Source: an uncultured Mycoplasmataceae bacterium (GTDB lineage: Bacteria; Bacillota_I; Bacilli_A; Mycoplasmatales; Mycoplasmoidaceae). From it: DNA of 64,000 nt. The stretch is from NCBI GenBank assembly GCA_949282725.1, contig CASDPP010000001.1, forward strand, positions 1 through 64,000, written 5' to 3'. The notes beneath the pieces are model-generated. The model did no database searches. It was not told where the DNA came from and saw nothing but the letters and a program-made list of their open reading frames with translations. Shown here in pieces: positions 1 through 11,451 of the stretch. The position numbers and the translations under genes were made by a program. Positions within the stretch are counted from its first letter, which is position 1. Every line of letters starts with the position of its first letter.

Positions 1-773
1 GTAATACAGCATATTCATCAGCTACAAATTTGGGACCCAATGCAAAAGTATTAATATCAGGCACAGATGGTCTTTGAAAAGATGATTCGGTTACAGTTGG
101 TGGATTGGCATTAGGTGACATTGTTATACCAAATAGTATTATTTCAATAGCTCAAGAAGCTTTTGCTTCTACCAATATTACATCATTAGATTTATCACAG
201 GCAACAAATTTAACTACTATTGGTTTTGGTGCTTTTGATTATTGTATAAATCTATCAGGAAATTTAGTTATTCCATCTAATGTGACATTTATTGGTCATT
301 GTGCTTTTAGATTTGCAGGTATCACCTCACTAGATTTATCTAATGCAACAAGTTTAACCACCATCGGTGCTAATTCTTTTTCAGGATCAAAATTATCAGG
401 TGATTTAGTAATTCCATCTAGTGTAACAAGTATTGGAGAATGAGCTTTTTATGAAACAAAAATTACATCACTAGATCTATCACAAGCCACAAGTTTAACT
501 ACTATTGAAGGTTTTGTTTTTTATGATTGCTCAAACCTAACAGGAGATTTAATAATTCCATCCACTGTGACAAGCATCGGTTATGCCGCTTTTAATTATT
601 CTCCTATTGATAATTTATATTTTTTATCTGAAACACCACCTATGTTTGATTTATATTGACAACCAACAGTAACAGGTAAAGTATATGTTCCATCAGAAGC
701 AGCTAAAGAAACGTATCTAGCTGCACCAAGTTTTGGTTTTAATCAGGATCAAGTTGAAATAATTTATCTGTAA
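1..773 (+). CDS. BspA-like leucine-rich-repeat surface protein, 3' part (5' end outside window)
   Basis: The reading frame is open from the left edge (first full codon at base 3) to TAA at 771-773, with UGA read as Trp. The protein consists of BspA/TpLRR-type repeats built around ITSLDLSQATSLTTI and GDLVIPSSVTSIG, about 23 residues each and usually in pairs. It then has the conserved tail FLSETPP...VPSEAAKE..L.APSFGF.QDQ. Unlike its paralogues at 54-61 kb it stops right after this tail, without the Gly-rich membrane segment and Lys anchor, so the mature protein may be released. BspA-type LRRs are known for host-cell and matrix binding; that role here is inference. The first ~155 bases nearly match 57430-57580. 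Confidence 0.9.
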
Positions 774-814
774 AATTAAAACATAATAAATTAAATAAAG
801 AGTTAACGTATATA

Positions 815-849
815 GATTTGAATGAATCAAAATGATTTATCTTCAAATC
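815..849. terminator. Hairpin downstream of the LRR gene (weak terminator candidate)
   Basis: GATTTGAA at 815-822 pairs with TTCAAATC at 842-849, and the inner TGAATCA/TGATTTA extends the stem. There is no T-run directly after it, so it is a weak terminator candidate. It is the only structure I see between the LRR stop and the clpB promoter. Confidence 0.3.
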
Positions 850-985
850 CACAAATAGAAAATAATTAAGGAAAACAACTAAAATTATCACTTTTTTTAT
901 AGTTTTGTTTTGTTTAGAATTTTTCTTGATGAATAATATAAATCAACAAGTTAAAATTTTATAAAGTAATGATTAAATAAAAAAA

Positions 986-1056
986 ATAGCACTCTCTATT
1001 GACAAGTGCTAAAAAGTATGTATAATAATTCATGAGTACAATTTTAAGGAGGACTT
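986..1056 (+). promoter_or_regulatory. CIRCE heat-shock operator with clpB promoter and ribosome-binding site
   Basis: ATAGCACTC (986-994), a 9-nt spacer and AAGTGCTAA (1004-1012) match the CIRCE inverted repeat (TTAGCACTC-N9-GAGTGCTAA) bound by HrcA. It overlaps the -35 TTGACA (999-1004), with -10 TATAAT at 1021-1026 and a 16-nt spacer. HrcA binding would therefore block RNA polymerase. AAGGAGG at 1046-1052 is a strong Shine-Dalgarno placed 4 nt before the clpB ATG. CIRCE upstream of clpB is established in mycoplasmas. Confidence 0.95.
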
Positions 1057-3183
1057 ATGAATTTTGAATATAAAGAACCAGATAATCGTTCGGCATTAGA
1101 AAAATATTGTCGAAATATTACTTTAGATGCTAAAAACAATAAATTAGATCCAGTTATTGGTAGAGATGATGAAATTAGAAGAATCATTGAAATTTTATCT
1201 CGAAAAACTAAAAACAATCCAGTATTAATTGGTGAACCAGGAGTAGGTAAAACTGCTGTAGTAGAAGGATTTGCACAAAGAATTGTTAATAATGATGTTC
1301 CTGAATCTTTAATTAATAAACAAGTTTTAGAACTATCTCTTTCATCATTAATTGCTGGCGCTTCTTACCAAGGACAATTTGAAGAAAGAATTAATCAATT
1401 AGTTAATGAAATTAAAAATCGTGGAGATGTAATTTTATTTATAGATGAACTTCATCAATTAGTAGGAGCCGGTAGAACGGGTGGCGGTGCAATGGATGCT
1501 GCTAATATTTTTAAACCAATGATGGCTAGAGGAGAAATTAAAATTATTGGTGCTACTACTTTAAATGAATATCGCCAATATATTGAAAAAGATGCTGCTC
1601 TTGAAAGAAGATTACAAAAAATTATGATTAATGAACCTTCTAAACAAGAAGCGATCACTATTATGAGAGGTCTTAAAAAACGTTGAGAACTTTATCATAA
1701 AGTAAAAATACATGATTCGGCTTTAGTGGCTGCGGTAAATTTATCAGATCGATATATTTCTGATCGTTTTTTGCCTGATAAAGCAATTGATTTGATCGAC
1801 GAAGCAGCAGCTAAGGTAAAAACTGAAATGCATTCATTACCAACAGAACTAGATCAAATTAATCGTCAAATTATTCATATTGAAACAGAAAAGGCAGCAT
1901 TAATGAATGAAACAGATGCTAAATCTAAAGAAAGACTAGCAAAAGTTGAAGAAAAATTAAAACAATTAAAAATAGAACAAAAAAAACAAAAAGATTTATG
2001 ATCTTCACAAAAAGCTGAACTTGATAAAATCAATGATCTAAAAAAACAATTAGAAGATAATCAATTAAAAGTTGACCGTTTACAATCTGAAGGAGAATTT
2101 GAAAAAGCTTCAAAAATTTTATATGTAACTATTCCTTCATTGAAAAAAGATATTGAAAAATGTGAAAAGGAACAACAAGTTAAAAACAATAATTTAGTTC
2201 GTGATTCAGTTACAGCTAATGAAATCTCAGAAGTTATTTCAAAACAAACAAGGATTCCATTAGAAAAATTAATGGAAACAGAAAAAAATAAATTATTAAA
2301 CTTAAAAAAAGAATTAGAAAAAAGAGTTAAAGGTCAAGATGAAGCTATTACCCTTGTTACTAATGCAGTATTAAGAGGAAGAGCGGGAATTAATGATCCA
2401 TCTAAGCCAATAGGTTCGTTCTTATTTATGGGTCCTACAGGTGTAGGTAAAACTGAACTAGCAAAATCATTGGCTTATGCACTATTCGATAGTGAAAAAG
2501 CAATGATTAGATTTAATATGAGTGAGTTTATGGAAAAACACACTGTTTCTAAATTAATCGGTGCTCCTCCAGGATATGTAGGATATGAACAAGCAGGAAC
2601 ATTAACTGAAGCGGTTAGAAGAAAACCATATTCAGTAGTTTTGTTTGATGAAATTGAAAAAGCACACTTAGATGTTTTAAATATTTTGTTACAAATATTA
2701 GATGATGGTGAATTAATGGATTCTCAAGGAAGAAAAATTAATTTTAAAAACACTTTAATTGTTATGACTTCAAATATTGGTGCTAATGAAATATTAAATG
2801 ATAAAAAAGATTTAGCTCTTAAAGAATTAAAAGCAACATTTAAACCTGAATTTATTAATCGAATTGATGAAATAATTTTCTTTAATAAATTATCTGAATC
2901 AACTATTGAAAAGATCATTATTAAAATGTTAGATGATTTATCAAAACGTTTAAAGGAACAAGATTATGAAATTAGTTTTGATAATTCAGTAGTTAATAAA
3001 ATTAAAAAAGAAGGACACGATCCTTTATATGGCGCAAGACCAATTAGAAGATACATTCAAAAAAACGTTGAAAATTTTATCGCTAATGAAGTTATTAATA
3101 ATAGAATTATTAAAAATAAAAAATATTGTATTGAGTTTAAAACAAATAAATACTTTATTGGAGATAAAAAAATTAAAAATTAA
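1057..3183 (+). CDS. clpB: ATP-dependent disaggregase ClpB
   Basis: 708-residue Hsp100 chaperone that extracts polypeptides from aggregates together with DnaK. Two AAA+ modules are visible: Walker A1 GEPGVGKT at residues 59-66 with Walker B DELHQL, and Walker A2 GPTGVGKTE near residue 459 with the [11 protein letters not shown] pore loop. A Lys/Glu-rich coiled-coil middle domain (about 280-410) lies between them. The protein starts directly at the first AAA+ module and lacks the Clp N domain, as usual in mycoplasma ClpB. Two in-frame UGA codons (1684, 1999) are read as Trp. The start is fixed by the strong Shine-Dalgarno at 1046-1052. A CIRCE operator controls it, so it should be heat-induced through HrcA. 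Confidence 0.97.
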
Positions 3184-3236
3184 ATATTTTTTCCAAAACA
3201 TTTTTTTTGTATATACTAATAATATATTATTAGATT

Positions 3237-5090
3237 ATGCGTCTATTTTGAAAAAAGAAAGAGAAAAAAGAAAAATCTGGTAATTTCAAAGAATTTCTAG
3301 CAAAATTATCAAAAGGTCTAATGTTGCCAATTGCAATGTTACCAATTGCTGGTATTTTCGTTGGAATTGGTACTGCGATAACATCTACAGCACCAAGTGC
3401 AGATTCACTTCAAATGTTAATTGGAAATATCATTTCTAAACCAGGAAGTGTAATTTTTGATAACTTACCAGTCTTGTTTTGTATAGCTGTTGCTATTGCT
3501 TTTACTGGTGATGCTGGTGTAGCAGGACTAAGTGCCTTTGTTGGATGAATAGTATTTTGTGCATTACAAAGTGCGTTAATTATTAGTCATAAAAATGATG
3601 CAACAGGAGCTATTGCTTATAACTTCTTATTTTATAAATTTAGTTCTGATGAATTTAATTCAATTTTTGCAACAAACTTAGGTATTCAATCATTATCTAC
3701 TGGAGTATTTGGCGGAATTATTGTTGGTTTCATGATTTCAATTTTATATAACAAATATAAAAACATTCAATTACCAACAGTAATTGGTTTCTTCTCTGGA
3801 GTTAGATTTATTCCAATTATTACATTCCTTTCAACAATAATTTTAGGCTTATTATTTGCCTTAATTTGACCTGTTGTTGGAATGGGATTTTTCTATATGG
3901 GCCAAGGTTTATCTTCTGCACCTGCAGGCCTTAACTCTTTAGTATGAGGATTTTTTAATAGAGCATTAGTTCCGTTTGGTTTACACCACGTTATTAATAC
4001 TGCTGTTTGATTCTCTTCAATTGGTGGTACATTTGATTTAACTAAAGAAGCTGTTATTAAAGTAGATGGATTTTACTATACAGTAGGACAAGCTGATTGA
4101 ACATGAAACCAAGTATTACAATCAATTGGACAAGAACCTGGAACACAAGTATATGGAGATATTAATATTTATACTTTCTTAGAAAAATTGACAGGTAGAA
4201 ACTTTAGTCTTATTGCATTAGATGGTGGAACATTAACAAACTATACATTAAACATTGATTCTATCTTTCGTGGAACAGCATATACTAACAACGGATTAGT
4301 AACATGTAACCCAGGACAATATACATCAGGGGCATTTGTATTTATGATGTTAGCTTTACCTGCAGCAGCTTTAGCAATGTTAATGGCAGCTCCTAAAGGA
4401 GAAAATAGAAAAATAGCAAGTTCAATCGTTATTTCAGCAGGTCTAGTATCAATGTTAACAGGAGTTACTGAACCAATTGAATTTACATTCTTATTCTTAG
4501 CTCCATGATTATATTGAGGATTCCACTCAATAATGGGCGCAATTGCATTCATGATTCCTACAGCATTATCATGTTATATGCCTACAGGATGAGGATGTCA
4601 CGTATCATTCACATTTTCAGGTGGTTTAATTGACTTTATTATTTATGGTGTATTACAAGATGTAAAACACGCTGGTTCTAACTGTTGATATCTTTTAATC
4701 ATGGGTGGTGCATATGCAATCATTTATTACTTTGTATTCTATTGAGCAATTAAGAAATTTAACTTAGCAACACCAGGTAGAGCACCAGGAGCAAAATTAT
4801 TTACTAAAAAAGATTATTTAGCTAAAAAAGAAAAAGCTAAAGCTAATAGCGGAATTAGTGATTTAGCTAACGAAGTAATTAAAGCATACGGTGGAAAAGC
4901 AAATATTAAAAACGTAGATGCATGTATTACTAAACTACGTATTCAAGTTGCTGATCCTAAAAAAGTTAATAAAGCAAGATTGATGGAATTAGGTGCTAAA
5001 GGTGTAATGTATCCATCTAAACAATCTGTATATGCTGTATTTGGTACAGATGCTGATCGTATCAAAAATGAAATTAAATCAATTTTATAA
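3237..5090 (+). CDS. ptsG: PTS system glucose-type EIICB component
   Basis: 617-residue sugar permease of the glucose/glucosamine PTS family. It has a short Lys/Glu-rich N-terminus and then the EIIC membrane domain beginning GLMLPIAMLPIAGIF. The transport segments run to about residue 520, with the conserved GxTEPIEFTFLF motif. The C-terminal EIIB domain carries the phosphoryl-accepting Cys in NVDACITKLR (about Cys563). I chose the ATG at 3237 because the frame from there gives the usual basic EIIC start; the upstream sequence is AT-rich with a -10-like TATACT or TATATT. The EIIA function is supplied by the next gene 16 bases downstream, and EI follows, so this is a PTS operon. The exact sugar cannot be read from the sequence. 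Confidence 0.93.
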
Positions 5091-5106
5091 TTAAAGGAGG
5101 AAAAAT

Positions 5107-6828
5107 ATGAAAAACGTAAATAAATATGAAACATTTGTAATCAATAGTCCAGTTCAAGGTGAAATTGTTCCACTAACAAGAGTTAATGATCAAACATTTT
5201 CTAAAAAAATGATTGGTGATGGTTTTGCAGTAAAACCAACAGATAACAATTTTTATTCACCAATAGATGGAAGAATTATTCTAGCTGATCGTCATGCTAT
5301 TTGTATCGAATCAGCAAATGGAACACAAATTTTAATTCACATCGGTATTGATTCAATTAAATTACCACAAGAATTAAAAACATTTGTTCACTTTAAAAGA
5401 GTTGGTGATATCGTAAAAAAAGGAGATAAATTAATTTATGCTAATTTAGAAGACTTCCCTGCAAATAATTTAGATTCAATTACATCAGTTATTATCTTAA
5501 ATGAATCTATTAAAGGACATAAACTATCTATTAGAAACGAAGGTAAAGTTACTCACAATTCTGAAATTATCTCAATTGATTATGTTGAACAATATGTGGA
5601 TGATGAATTGTTGGCAAAAGATGAGTTTATTTTTTCTAGATCTAAATTAGTTAACGAATTAAAAGCAAAATTAAAATTAGATACTAAAAAAACAACAAAA
5701 CCTCAAAAAACAGTTAAAAAAGATATTAAAAAAATTAAAAAAGAAGTTAAACAAACAGTTAAAAAAGAAACTAAAAAAATAACTAAAAAAGAAACTAAAA
5801 AAACAGCTAAAAAACATTTACCAAAACCAGTTAAAAAACTTGTTAAAAAGGAAAATATTAAAAAAGTTCAAAAACAAAATATTTTTGAATTAAAAAAGGT
5901 AGATGGAATACAAATTCACTCTCCTGTAAATGGTGAAATTATTCAATTATCTAAAGTAAAAGATGAAACATTCTCACAAAAAATGATAGGAGATGGATTT
6001 GCTGTTAAACCATCTGATCAAATATTCTACGCTCCAATTGATGGAAAAATCATTTTAGTTAATAATCATGCTATAAGCATTGAAACAAAAGAAGGAATTC
6101 AAATATTAATTCATATTGGAATTGATACTGTAACCCTAGATCCTAATTTAAAAACATTTATTCACTATGTAAAAGTAGGTGATAGAGTAAAACAAGGTGA
6201 TAAATTAGTAAAAGCCGACTTAAATACAATTACAAAAAACAATTTATCAACAGTTACTCCGGTGATTATTTTAAAAGATTCTTTACCTAATCAAGAATCA
6301 ATCAAATTTATTGGATCAGGTAAAGTAAGTCCATCAACTTCAATACTTTTAATTGATGATAAAAAATTAACAAACACTAAACAAGAACAATTAAAAACAA
6401 AACCAGCAGAAATTAAAAAACCAGTTGAAAATAGAAAACAAAAAGTAGTTGAAACAAAACCAACAGAAATTAAAAAATCAACAGAATCTAAAAAAGAAAA
6501 ACCAGTTAAATTTACAGAAAAAGTTAAAAAATATTTTAAAAATTCATATTTAACATTTATCCAATTCTTTAATAAAAAAAATAAAAAACAAAAAGTAGTT
6601 GAAACAAAACCAACAGAAATTAAAAAACCAATAGAAACTAAAAAAGAAAAACCAGTTAAATTTAAAGAAAAAGTTAAAAAATATTTTAAAAATTCATATT
6701 TAACATTTATTCAATTCTGTAAAAAACACAAAATAGCATTATTAATTTGATATATCATATGAGTTGTAATTATTGTTGCAATTTTTGGAATTATTTATTC
6801 TGTTGATAACCCAAATTTACCAGCTTAA
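5107..6828 (+). CDS. Duplicated PTS EIIA(Glc)-type protein with Lys-rich linkers and C-terminal membrane anchor
   Basis: 573 residues holding two complete EIIA(Glc) domains, about 8-165 and 266-410. Each keeps both active-site histidines: His63/His78 and His321/His336, in HAI.IE and ILIHIGID, with the 15-residue spacing of E. coli His75/His90. The domains are joined by a Lys-rich linker (about 190-260, KKETKK-type units). Another Lys-rich stretch follows, made of two 50-residue near-copies, then one hydrophobic segment ending IIYSVDNPNLPA. A membrane-tethered tandem EIIA is unusual, since EIIA is normally soluble or fused once to EIICB. AAAGGAGG at 5094-5101 sets the start. Phosphate should pass from EI via HPr (not in this window) to either EIIA and on to the EIICB next door. 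Confidence 0.9.
6437..6720 (+). repeat. 150-bp tandem duplication inside the EIIA gene
   Basis: The segment beginning AAAAGTAGTTGAAACAAAAC at 6441 recurs at 6591 with few changes, so the period is 150 bp (50 codons, in frame). It encodes VVETKPTEIKK...KPVKF.EKVKKYFKNSYLTFIQF. Only the second copy runs into the membrane segment. In-frame repeats of this kind could vary the linker length. Confidence 0.85.
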
Positions 6829-6838
6829 TTATTAATAT

Positions 6839-8560
6839 ATGAGCAAATTAATTAAAGGCACTGCAGGTAGTGATGGTATCGCATTAGCAAAATCATATCT
6901 ATTAAAAAAACCCATATTTGATATTTATAAAAAAAAAATTAAAGATATATCAAAAGAATTAACATTAATTCAAAATGCTTTAGAAAAAACAACTCAACAA
7001 TTACAACACATTGTTGAAATTACAAAAAAGAAATTAGGAGAAGAAAAAGCAGAAATTTTTAATGCTCATATTCAACTTGCTAATGACCCTGAAATGATTA
7101 ATGAAATTAACGAATGCATTAAAAATGAAAAAGTTAATGCAACTTATGCTATTAATCAAATTTTTAATAAATATCATGATACTTTTGCTGCAATGGAAGA
7201 TAAATACTTTAAAGAAAGAGCATCAGATATTAATGATATTAAAGATCGTTTATTAAGTAATGTAACTAATATTCCTTTACCTGATGTTTTATCTATTAAT
7301 CAAGAAGTAATTTTAGTAGCTTATGATTTAACTCCATCAGAAACAGCTTTACTAGATAAAAAATATATTAAAGGATTTGTTACTGATATTGGTGGAAGAA
7401 CAAGCCATGCAGCTATTATGGCTAGAACTATGGAAATTCCAGCTGTATTAGGTTTAAAAAACATTACTACATCTGTTAATAATGGTACATTAATAGCAAT
7501 TGATGGATCTAGTGGTGTTGTTGAAATTGAACCTAAAAATATAAAAGAATGAGAAAACAAGATTACTAAATTTGCTAAAGATAAAGAATTAATTAAAAAA
7601 TATATTAACATCAAAACAAAAACTAAAGACAATAAAAAAGTTCTTATCGAAGCTAATATTGGTAATTCAAATGATGCTAAAAAAGCTCAAACATATGGTT
7701 GTGAAGGTGTAGGGTTATTTAGAACAGAATTTTTATACATGGATAATGATCATTGACCTACAGAAAAAGAACAGTTTGAAGCTTATAAAGAAGCTTTAAA
7801 AACATGCAAAAACCAAATGGTAGTAATTAGAACTTTGGATATTGGAGGAGATAAAAAATTATCTTATTTTGATTTCCCAGAAGAAATGAATCCATTTTTA
7901 GGATATCGTGCAATTCGATTGTGTTTAGATAAAGTAAATATTTTTAAAACACAAATTAGAGCCTTATTAAGAGCTTCAGCATATGGTCAATTAGGAATTA
8001 TGTTTCCAATGGTGGCTACCGTTAAAGAATTTTTAGCTGCTAAAAAAATAGTTGATGATATAGCTAAAGAACTTAAATCTAAAAAAGTTAAATTAGGAAA
8101 ATATGAAGTAGGAATGATGGTTGAAGTGCCTTCAACAGCAATACTAGCAGATGAATTTGCTAAATATTCTGATTTCTTTTCAATCGGTACAAATGATTTA
8201 GTTCAATATACTTTTGCTTGTGATCGTATGTCAAAAGATGTTTCATATTTATATCAACCTAATAACCCATCATTATTACGTCTTGTTAATTTAACAATTC
8301 AAGGTGGACATAAAAAGAAACGTTGAGTTGGAATGTGTGGTGAAATGGCAGGAGATATTTTATCAATCCCTATTTTATTAGGATTAGGATTAGATGCTTT
8401 TTCAATGAGTGCGACATCAATTCCTAAAGCTAGAATGATTATTAACAACCTTTCTCAAAAAGAATGTGCTACTTTAGCTAAAAAAGCATTAAGTTTAGAC
8501 ACAATGGAAGATGTTAACCAATTAGTAGAAAAATTTTTAAAAACAAAAAAATTAATCTAA
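6839..8560 (+). CDS. ptsI: PTS enzyme I (phosphoenolpyruvate-protein phosphotransferase)
   Basis: 573 residues, the normal length for EI. It takes phosphate from phosphoenolpyruvate and gives it to HPr. The phosphorylated histidine is His190 in [13 protein letters not shown]. The PEP-binding barrel follows, with [15 protein letters not shown], the DIGGDK loop, [16 protein letters not shown] and the conserved GMCGEMAGD cysteine motif. In-frame UGA codons are Trp. It starts 10 bases after the EIIA stop without a clear Shine-Dalgarno, so it is probably cotranscribed with the two upstream EII genes. Confidence 0.96.
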
Positions 8561-8563
8561 TTT

Positions 8564-9550
8564 ATGAAATTAGAATTTACAAAAAAGAATATTAACAATT
8601 GGATTAAATTAATGTTTCAAATATTAATCCCGTTGTTTTTATTTTGATTTATTGAATCAATTGTTTGATACCTAGGTGGAATTATCGGATGAGCAATACA
8701 TCCAACAAACTATTATTTTGAACCATTTACTATTGATCGATATATTCCTGTTATTTCTTGAATGTTAATTTTTTATGCTCCTGCTTCAGCTTTATGAATA
8801 TTAGGACCGGTTTTTATTTATTTAATAAAAGGACCTAAAAATTATTACAAATTTTTATCAGTTTCAATTGTAGTAATGTTTTTTACTCTTATCATTTTTA
8901 TAATTTACCCAACTTATTCATATAACTTAGCACAGTTAGGCAAAGAACAATTGTGAACAAATAAAGATCATTGAAATTTCTTTGATGAAAAAATGTATAA
9001 CTTATTATCAAACGGTCTTTATTATTCTGCGTTTCCCTCAAACCATGTTTCATGTACATGATTAGTTGTATTAGGATTTATTTTTTGTGTTAATGATTCA
9101 AAAACAAAAGAATTTAAACCACAAGTTAAAACAAAAAAACCAATTTATGAAATTGTTAAAATAATTTTTGTTATTTATGCATGTTTAGTAACGTTTTCTA
9201 CGTTTTTATTAAAACAACATTTTTTTGTTGATTGAATTGGATCTATCTTAATTACTTTTTCAGTATATTTTTTATTTGTTTACCAACCAGATGCAGATTT
9301 TTTATCTAAACCATTAACTAAATTCTTTAATTCTTTATATTTCGTTTCATCTTTTATTGATTCAGATTGAAAAATTTATGATGATAAAAATATTTATTCA
9401 TGAGCAAAAAAATCACGAAAAGTTATTGATACACATTTAATTAAAGAACGAAAATGAGTATTAGTTAAATATTTTCCTCATGTATTAACAATTGGTATTT
9501 GCATAGCTGGAATTATTATTCCTTTTAACTTAGCAGTTAATCATGCTTAA
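8564..9550 (+). CDS. PAP2-superfamily membrane phosphatase-like protein
   Basis: 328-residue multi-spanning membrane protein, complete only with several UGA codons as Trp. The PAP2 signature appears as FPSNHVSCTW in the middle and KQHFFVDWIGS about 60 residues later. These correspond to the P-S-x-H and H-x3-D catalytic motifs of lipid phosphatases and inositol-phosphotransferase relatives. The substrate cannot be told from sequence; an undecaprenyl- or phosphatidyl-phosphate is typical for the family. It follows ptsI by 3 bases, so it may share the PTS transcript, and its 3' end overlaps the convergent PHP gene by 14 bases. Confidence 0.75.
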
Positions 9551-10322
9551 TTTTTAGTTTAAAAACTAAATTTTTATCTAATTTTCATTTTTTAATTAAT
9601 TGATAAGCACGATCAAATAGTTCTTTGTTTAAAGTACTTATTTCATGAGCATCATTTTCAATGATGACTTTTGCTTTTGATTTAGCTACCATTAATCAAA
9701 AATTATCTGCCGGATATTGCATACTATTTTGTTTAATTGATAAACCATTTAAATTAAAACCTAAAGGCATATCATACTTAATTGATAAATCAATTATTTT
9801 TTTTGCTAATTTTTCACAAGATTTATCTCATTGTTTTGGATAGTATCGATAAATAATATCTGGATGAGCAAAACAAGAAAATAATTTTGATTCACAAGCC
9901 ATCTGAGCTTGTTCATAATATTTATCAAAATCGCATGTGTATTGATTTCAAACAACACTTTTAAAAGGATCACCAATATTATGATTACCAAAAATTAAAT
10001 AGTCAATATCTGGATTATCATAAAAGGCTTTATAAAAATCATAACGACATTGGTGATATTCACATTCTAGTCCAATTAAAACCTTAATTTGTTTTTTATA
10101 TTTTTGTTTAAGAATTTTCATTTCATTTAAATATTCTTCTAATGTATCAAAATTTAAACGAAATTTACGATGAACTCCTAATGGTGCATGTTCACTAAAG
10201 CCAATTAATTCATACCCTTCTTCAATTGCTTTTAAAATCATTTCCTCAGCAGTATTAAAAGCATGAAAACAATAAATAGTATGAGAATGATAATTAACAA
10301 GTTTATATGGTTTTGTATTCAT
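9537..10322 (-). CDS. PHP-domain phosphoesterase (histidinol-phosphatase-like)
   Basis: 261 residues of the PHP metal-dependent phosphatase family. Metal-ligand motifs visible are NYHSHT near the start, GFSEHA, the Glu/His motif in GLECEYH and FGNHNIGD. Family members closest in layout are annotated HisK-type histinol-phosphatases, but no histidine pathway is seen here, so the substrate is unknown. UGA codons are Trp. The gene seems to have its own promoter: TATAAT (minus strand 10336-10331) stands 8 nt before the ATG with no Shine-Dalgarno, which suggests a leaderless transcript. The 3' end overlaps the PAP2-like gene. Confidence 0.75.
9553..9575. terminator. Bidirectional terminator between converging genes
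   Basis: TTTAGTTT (9553-9560) and AAACTAAA (9563-9570) form a perfect 8-bp stem with a 2-nt loop, followed by TTTTT. It lies inside the last codons of the leftward PHP gene and 3 bases after the rightward PAP2 stop. Confidence 0.6.
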
Positions 10323-10357
10323 TATTAATTATTATAAAAAATAATAATTAAAACATG

Positions 10358-10861
10358 TTAATATTTATCTTTTTGTCTTTGGAAATTAATTTGGTTTTTC
10401 TTTAAATAACCATTTTTAATATCATCTAAACTATATCCTAACATTGTAGCAAAAGCTAAATAATTTTCATATCATTTTTTAATTTTAGCATTTGAATCAA
10501 AATGATTAATTTCATTAAATAGGTTTAATAAATATTTTGTAATTAAATCTTTATCATTTGTTTCTTTAAGTATTTTAAAATTAAATTCAGGTTTAATTTT
10601 TTTATAAATACATATTGATGTAATAAAATGAATTCCATCAATGTATTCTTCTAAAATAATATCTTTTGAACTAGGAGATTTTAAAGATCAAAATTTAAAT
10701 GAACGAATTTCATTAGCTAGTTCAGCTAATTCAACAATTAAAGCTAATTTAATTTTTTCATATACTTGAGAATAAGTTACTTTGTGATTAGATTGAATGT
10801 TTTTATCTAATGATTTTTGTAAATCAAAAATTTCTTTTAAATTAATACTATTTTGTTTCAT
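10358..10861 (-). CDS. dut: Dimeric (all-alpha) dUTP diphosphatase-like protein
   Basis: 167-residue all-alpha NTP pyrophosphatase-like protein. The helix motif VELAELANEIRSFKFW and the later EEYIDGIHF match the E-x2-E and E-x2-D metal sites of the dimeric dUTPase/MazG fold. It would hydrolyse dUTP to dUMP, keeping uracil out of DNA; a uracil-DNA glycosylase gene lies at 23.3 kb. The ATG at 10861 is chosen over an upstream TTG. Its start overlaps the preceding gene by 14 bases, and a TATAAT with a palindrome lies just upstream, inside that gene. Confidence 0.75.
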
Positions 10862-11450
10862 TAATAAAAATATTGTTAACAATATTGTTTATTATATCAT
10901 TAATATTTTCATTATTTGATAATTGAATAGCACTAACAGGAATGTGTAAAAATGATTTATTGATTGTTATTAATTGATTAGAGTTGTCTAGTTCATTAGT
11001 TTTATCAGTTAAATAAAAAATTTTGGTAATCTTATTATTTAAAAATGATTTTACATTATTAAGAAATTTAATTGAATTAATAATAGTTTTTTGATTTAAA
11101 TTATCATCAAAAACAAAATATAACTTGTAATTTAAATTATTAAAAATATTTCAATCAATAAATGCTATATTTGGCTGAATAAAAATATAAACCTTTTTAT
11201 AATATTCAGTAATTTTTAAAATATCATTAGTAATATTAGTAGGATTTTTTTTATTTAAAAAATAGTAGTGAATTGATTTTTTATCATAAAATAAAAGATC
11301 TTTAATATTAGCTTTCTTTTTTAATAATTTCTTATTAAAAGGATAAAAATTAATCACAGCAGTTGATTTAATATTTAAATTATTTTTTATAAGATAATCG
11401 ATCATTTTTTCGATTTTATCTTCACTAAAATTAATTAATATTTTATGCAT
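10848..11450 (-). CDS. Conserved-position hypothetical protein downstream of rsmG
   Basis: 200 residues, Asn/Lys/Ile-rich, with no motif I recognise. It starts 1 base after the rsmG stop and its end overlaps dut. In the Mycoplasma genitalium chromosome a protein of similar size follows gidA-gidB (mnmG-rsmG), so this may be the counterpart; that is recall of gene order, not a comparison. One UGA near residue 100 is Trp. It is part of the leftward mnmG-rsmG cluster. Confidence 0.7.
10869..10896 (-). promoter_or_regulatory. Internal promoter with 18-bp perfect palindrome before dut
   Basis: AATATTGTTAACAATATT at 10869-10886 is a perfect palindrome. It sits between a minus-strand TATAAT (10896-10891) and the dut ATG at 10861, so it covers the expected transcription start. 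It also forms the end of the upstream coding region. An operator is plausible but the regulator is unknown. Confidence 0.4.
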
Positions 11451-11451
11451 A

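Noticed and set aside
774-985. Possible small gene between the LRR fragment and clpB
   Set aside because: Only short frames without a start context are present; the region is best read as terminator and promoter DNA.
1684-1686. In-frame TGA codons that appear to split clpB, ptsI, mnmG, pst and most other genes
   Set aside because: Homology continues through every one of them and the position is Trp in relatives. This is genetic code 4, not pseudogenes.
9661-9843. Plus-strand open frame inside the PHP gene
   Set aside because: It is a shadow of the PHP-domain protein, whose motifs are clear on the minus strand.
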